NCBI RefSeq assembly: GCF_042477335.2
Contig: NC_091250.1
Location: forward strand, 129,739,384 to 129,803,383
Length of the DNA stretch: 64,000 nt
Direction of reading: 5' to 3'
DNA from: Ovis canadensis
Lineage: Eukaryota > Chordata > Mammalia > Artiodactyla > Bovidae
The notes beneath the pieces are model-generated. The model had not been told where the DNA came from, did not search any database, and worked only from the letters and a program-made list of their open reading frames with translations. Below are positions 62,151-64,000 of this stretch, in pieces. Both the position numbers and the translations under genes were made by a program. Each line of letters starts with the position of its first letter. Positions within the stretch are counted from its first letter, which is position 1.

Positions 62151-62589
62151 CAGAGTGATGATGCACATTAAGCTTTTCTTTCCCAGATTAAACGCACTGG
62201 TTTCCTGGAACTTACATTATTTCACGTGTTATCTGTGCTGACCTGCTGTTTTCTTGGTGTGGTCTAGACTTCCTTGATTTTCTGCGTGTTTTCAAATATT
62301 TATCAGTCACATGGAGATCCTTGGAGCCACAGCTTCTCAAAAATTTGAAACCCTGTATAATGTGAATTAAATTCTCATCTCATTTAATCCTGCCTCTCTC
62401 TTTCCCCTGCTGATTCATCCCGCTTTGATGATCATAGGATCTCTTACAGAATCTGTGGTACAGTTGTGCTGTGTTCAAGCAGGGCGGAATCCCTGGAAAG
62501 CCAGACTTAGATGCAGACCAGTGCCGCTAAGGTCGTCCCCTTTGGGCCCAGAAGGACCCTTCTGGGTTGTTGTGAGTCGTTACGGGATG
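62151..62589. other. No gene seen
   Basis: AT-leaning unassigned sequence. Confidence 0.5.
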
Positions 62590-62755
62590 GTCTGCAACGG
62601 TGAGGAGCTCGACTCTGGCGTCAGCTCAGCCTGCTTTCAAATCCCAACCCTTCCTCTTTTCTTTCTGTTTGGGGAAATTCATTTCCTGAGTTTCAGTTTC
62701 CTCATCTGTAAAAAAGGGAACACTTAGATGGTAAGGCTTCAGTAAGCATAAGCTG
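62590..62755 (+). mobile_element. MIR, near-complete
   Basis: tgctttcaaatcccaaccct, gagtttcagtttcctcatct, gtaaaaaagggaacacttag, ggcttcagtaagcataagct. Confidence 0.75.
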
Positions 62756-63282
62756 CTTCTGTTGCTGGAAGAAAACCACAGCTTCTGATACAAGGAAGAA
62801 AGGATCTTTGCTCACTCATTCTGGATACAGGTGACTGAGCTGTATCTATGATCTTAGATGTCAAGTAGCAGGAAATGTGCTTAACCAATAAAGAATGTCT
62901 GCGGAAAACCTAGAGAGGCATCCTTCTTAGTGAGGAAGTGTGGAAACGTTTCCTGTATAATCGCGTACACGACGCAGGACGCCCCGCTGGTGCCGCTGCC
63001 CTTCCCGGCGCTCCGAAGCCCAGACCGTGCGTCAGTGGGGGCAGGATGGGGGGAACAGAGCCGTCGGCCGTTGCAGATGACGGCCGTGGAGAGCACCTAG
63101 GAGCAGCTGAACCTGGTATCTGGGAATAAAGCTCACAGCCACAGTCCATGTAAAAAACTTACGATTTGGACACATCCATGAAATTTTAAAGTTTTGACCT
63201 GTACTGGGGCTCTTTATATAAAGGTAATCATTTCACTCTGTCTTTTGAGGGAAGAAGTTACTTGGTTTTGTTTTTTAAATAA
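62756..63282. other. No gene seen
   Basis: A short CpG-bearing stretch (62,965-63,080) with 60-79 aa antisense frame pairs; no domain. Confidence 0.45.
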
Positions 63283-63408
63283 AATTTTTTTTTTTTTTGC
63301 CTGCACCTTGTGGCTTGTGGGATCTTAGTTCTCCAACCAAGGATCAAACCCACGCCCCCTGCATTGGAAGCATGAGTCTTAACCTCTGGACCACCAAGGA
63401 AATCCCGG
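63283..63408 (-). mobile_element. CHR-2-type tRNA SINE
   Basis: T-run, gcttgtgggatcttagttct, caaggatcaaacccacgccc, ctctggaccaccaaggaaat. Confidence 0.9.
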
Positions 63409-63677
63409 AGAGTTTTAATTACTGTAAAATTCCAACCCAAAATGTATCACCTTGTAGAGTATCACACTTTGCTGAGTACAGTATTTTAAATATATATTTT
63501 TAGGAATGTTGTACTGTTAGCCTGTCTTTAAAGTACTTATATTTTGGGGGGTTTGGAAAAGTATAGCTGTTTCACTGATCTAAGGAGAATTACATAAGAC
63601 AAGTCGTCACTTGGGCTCCAAATATCATAGGGCCTCTTAGTGTGTTTCCCAAATTCAGGAATGCCTCAAAGTACACT
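63409..63677. other. No gene seen
   Basis: AT-rich unassigned sequence. Confidence 0.5.
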
Positions 63678-63793
63678 TGAAGTAGCTCAGTCGTGTCTGA
63701 CTCTGTGCGACCCCATGGACTATAGCCTGCCAGGTTCCTCGTCCATGGGATTCTCCAGGCAAGAATACTGGAGTGGGTTGCCATTTCCTTAGT
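63678..63793 (-). mobile_element. Bov-A monomer / truncated Bov-tA
   Basis: gtagctcagtcgtgtctgac to gagtgggttgccatttcctt; a single Bov-A unit with no tRNA head and no second unit. Confidence 0.9.
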
Positions 63794-64000
63794 AGCATTT
63801 CTGAGGTTTTCAGCACATATGTTAGATCAGGTACCGTACTTCTAGCCTGCGTCTCCACCAGCCCCAGAGTGTACCCCCTGAGAATGATCCTTTTCCCTCC
63901 AGTGTGGATCCACTGGCCAGCTGGATTCACTCTTGGCAGTGGTTCTGCCCTTAACCTCCTGTGTTTACACCTCCAGGTGTCTGCCTTGATCCCCTAAAAT
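63794..64000. other. No gene seen; window end
   Basis: Unassigned sequence up to the right edge. Confidence 0.5.

Noticed and set aside
61656-62166. Cys/His-rich repeat protein on the minus strand
   Set aside because: All three antisense frames give similar repeated peptides because the minisatellite unit is about 45 bp. No start context or non-repeat domain is present.
1490-63408. Functional tRNA genes at the A-box/B-box motifs
   Set aside because: Each motif belongs to a SINE head with no cloverleaf, no acceptor stem and no terminator.
3205-63793. CRISPR-like or other programmed repeat array
   Set aside because: The repeated roughly 200-bp blocks are dispersed SINEs in both orientations with their own target duplications; there are no short evenly spaced repeats.

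Overview
The window looks like nuclear DNA of a bovid ruminant (cattle, buffalo, sheep or goat; the sequence does not separate these). The evidence is the repeat fauna: many Bov-tA and Bov-A2 SINEs, CHR-type tRNA SINEs, thirteen BovB (RTE) LINE 3' ends and ruminant L1 3' ends, on a background of older mammalian MIR, L2, L1M, one MER2-like DNA transposon and two MaLR LTR fossils. No complete protein-coding gene is visible. The only sizeable protein similarity is the reverse transcriptase of a decayed BovB LINE.

Layout. Positions 1-45,700 read as intergenic or deep intronic DNA packed with repeats, with many nested insertions; several keep readable target-site duplications. Two CpG-rich stretches (about 6,640-7,400 and 27,390-27,850) could be small regulatory islands. 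Positions 45,770-47,095 form a strong CpG island with GC boxes, an RFX-type X-box, a CRE-like site, an interrupted CCG tract and a plausible splice donor at 46,452/46,453. I read this as the promoter and a probably non-coding first exon of a plus-strand gene whose first intron would fill the rest of the window. I could not name the gene. Positions 47,100-64,000 hold more SINEs, L2 and MIR, an AT-rich palindromic patch, a 1.9-kb BovB LINE and a minisatellite of about 45-bp units at 61,648-62,150.

Points for a second look: a tRNA-head/BovB-tail chimera at 20,758; dimeric Bov-tA SINEs sharing one junction at four places; a 92-bp inverted duplication near 8 kb; a SINE inside a SINE inside an L1 at 11.3-11.7 kb; a 28-bp tail-only insertion inside the BovB LINE; oppositely oriented BovB pairs that could fold into double-stranded RNA; and the regulatory content of the CpG island.

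All repeat names come from recalled consensus sequences, not a database search, so boundaries are good to roughly 5-20 bp unless a target-site duplication fixes them. Subfamily names are less certain than family names.
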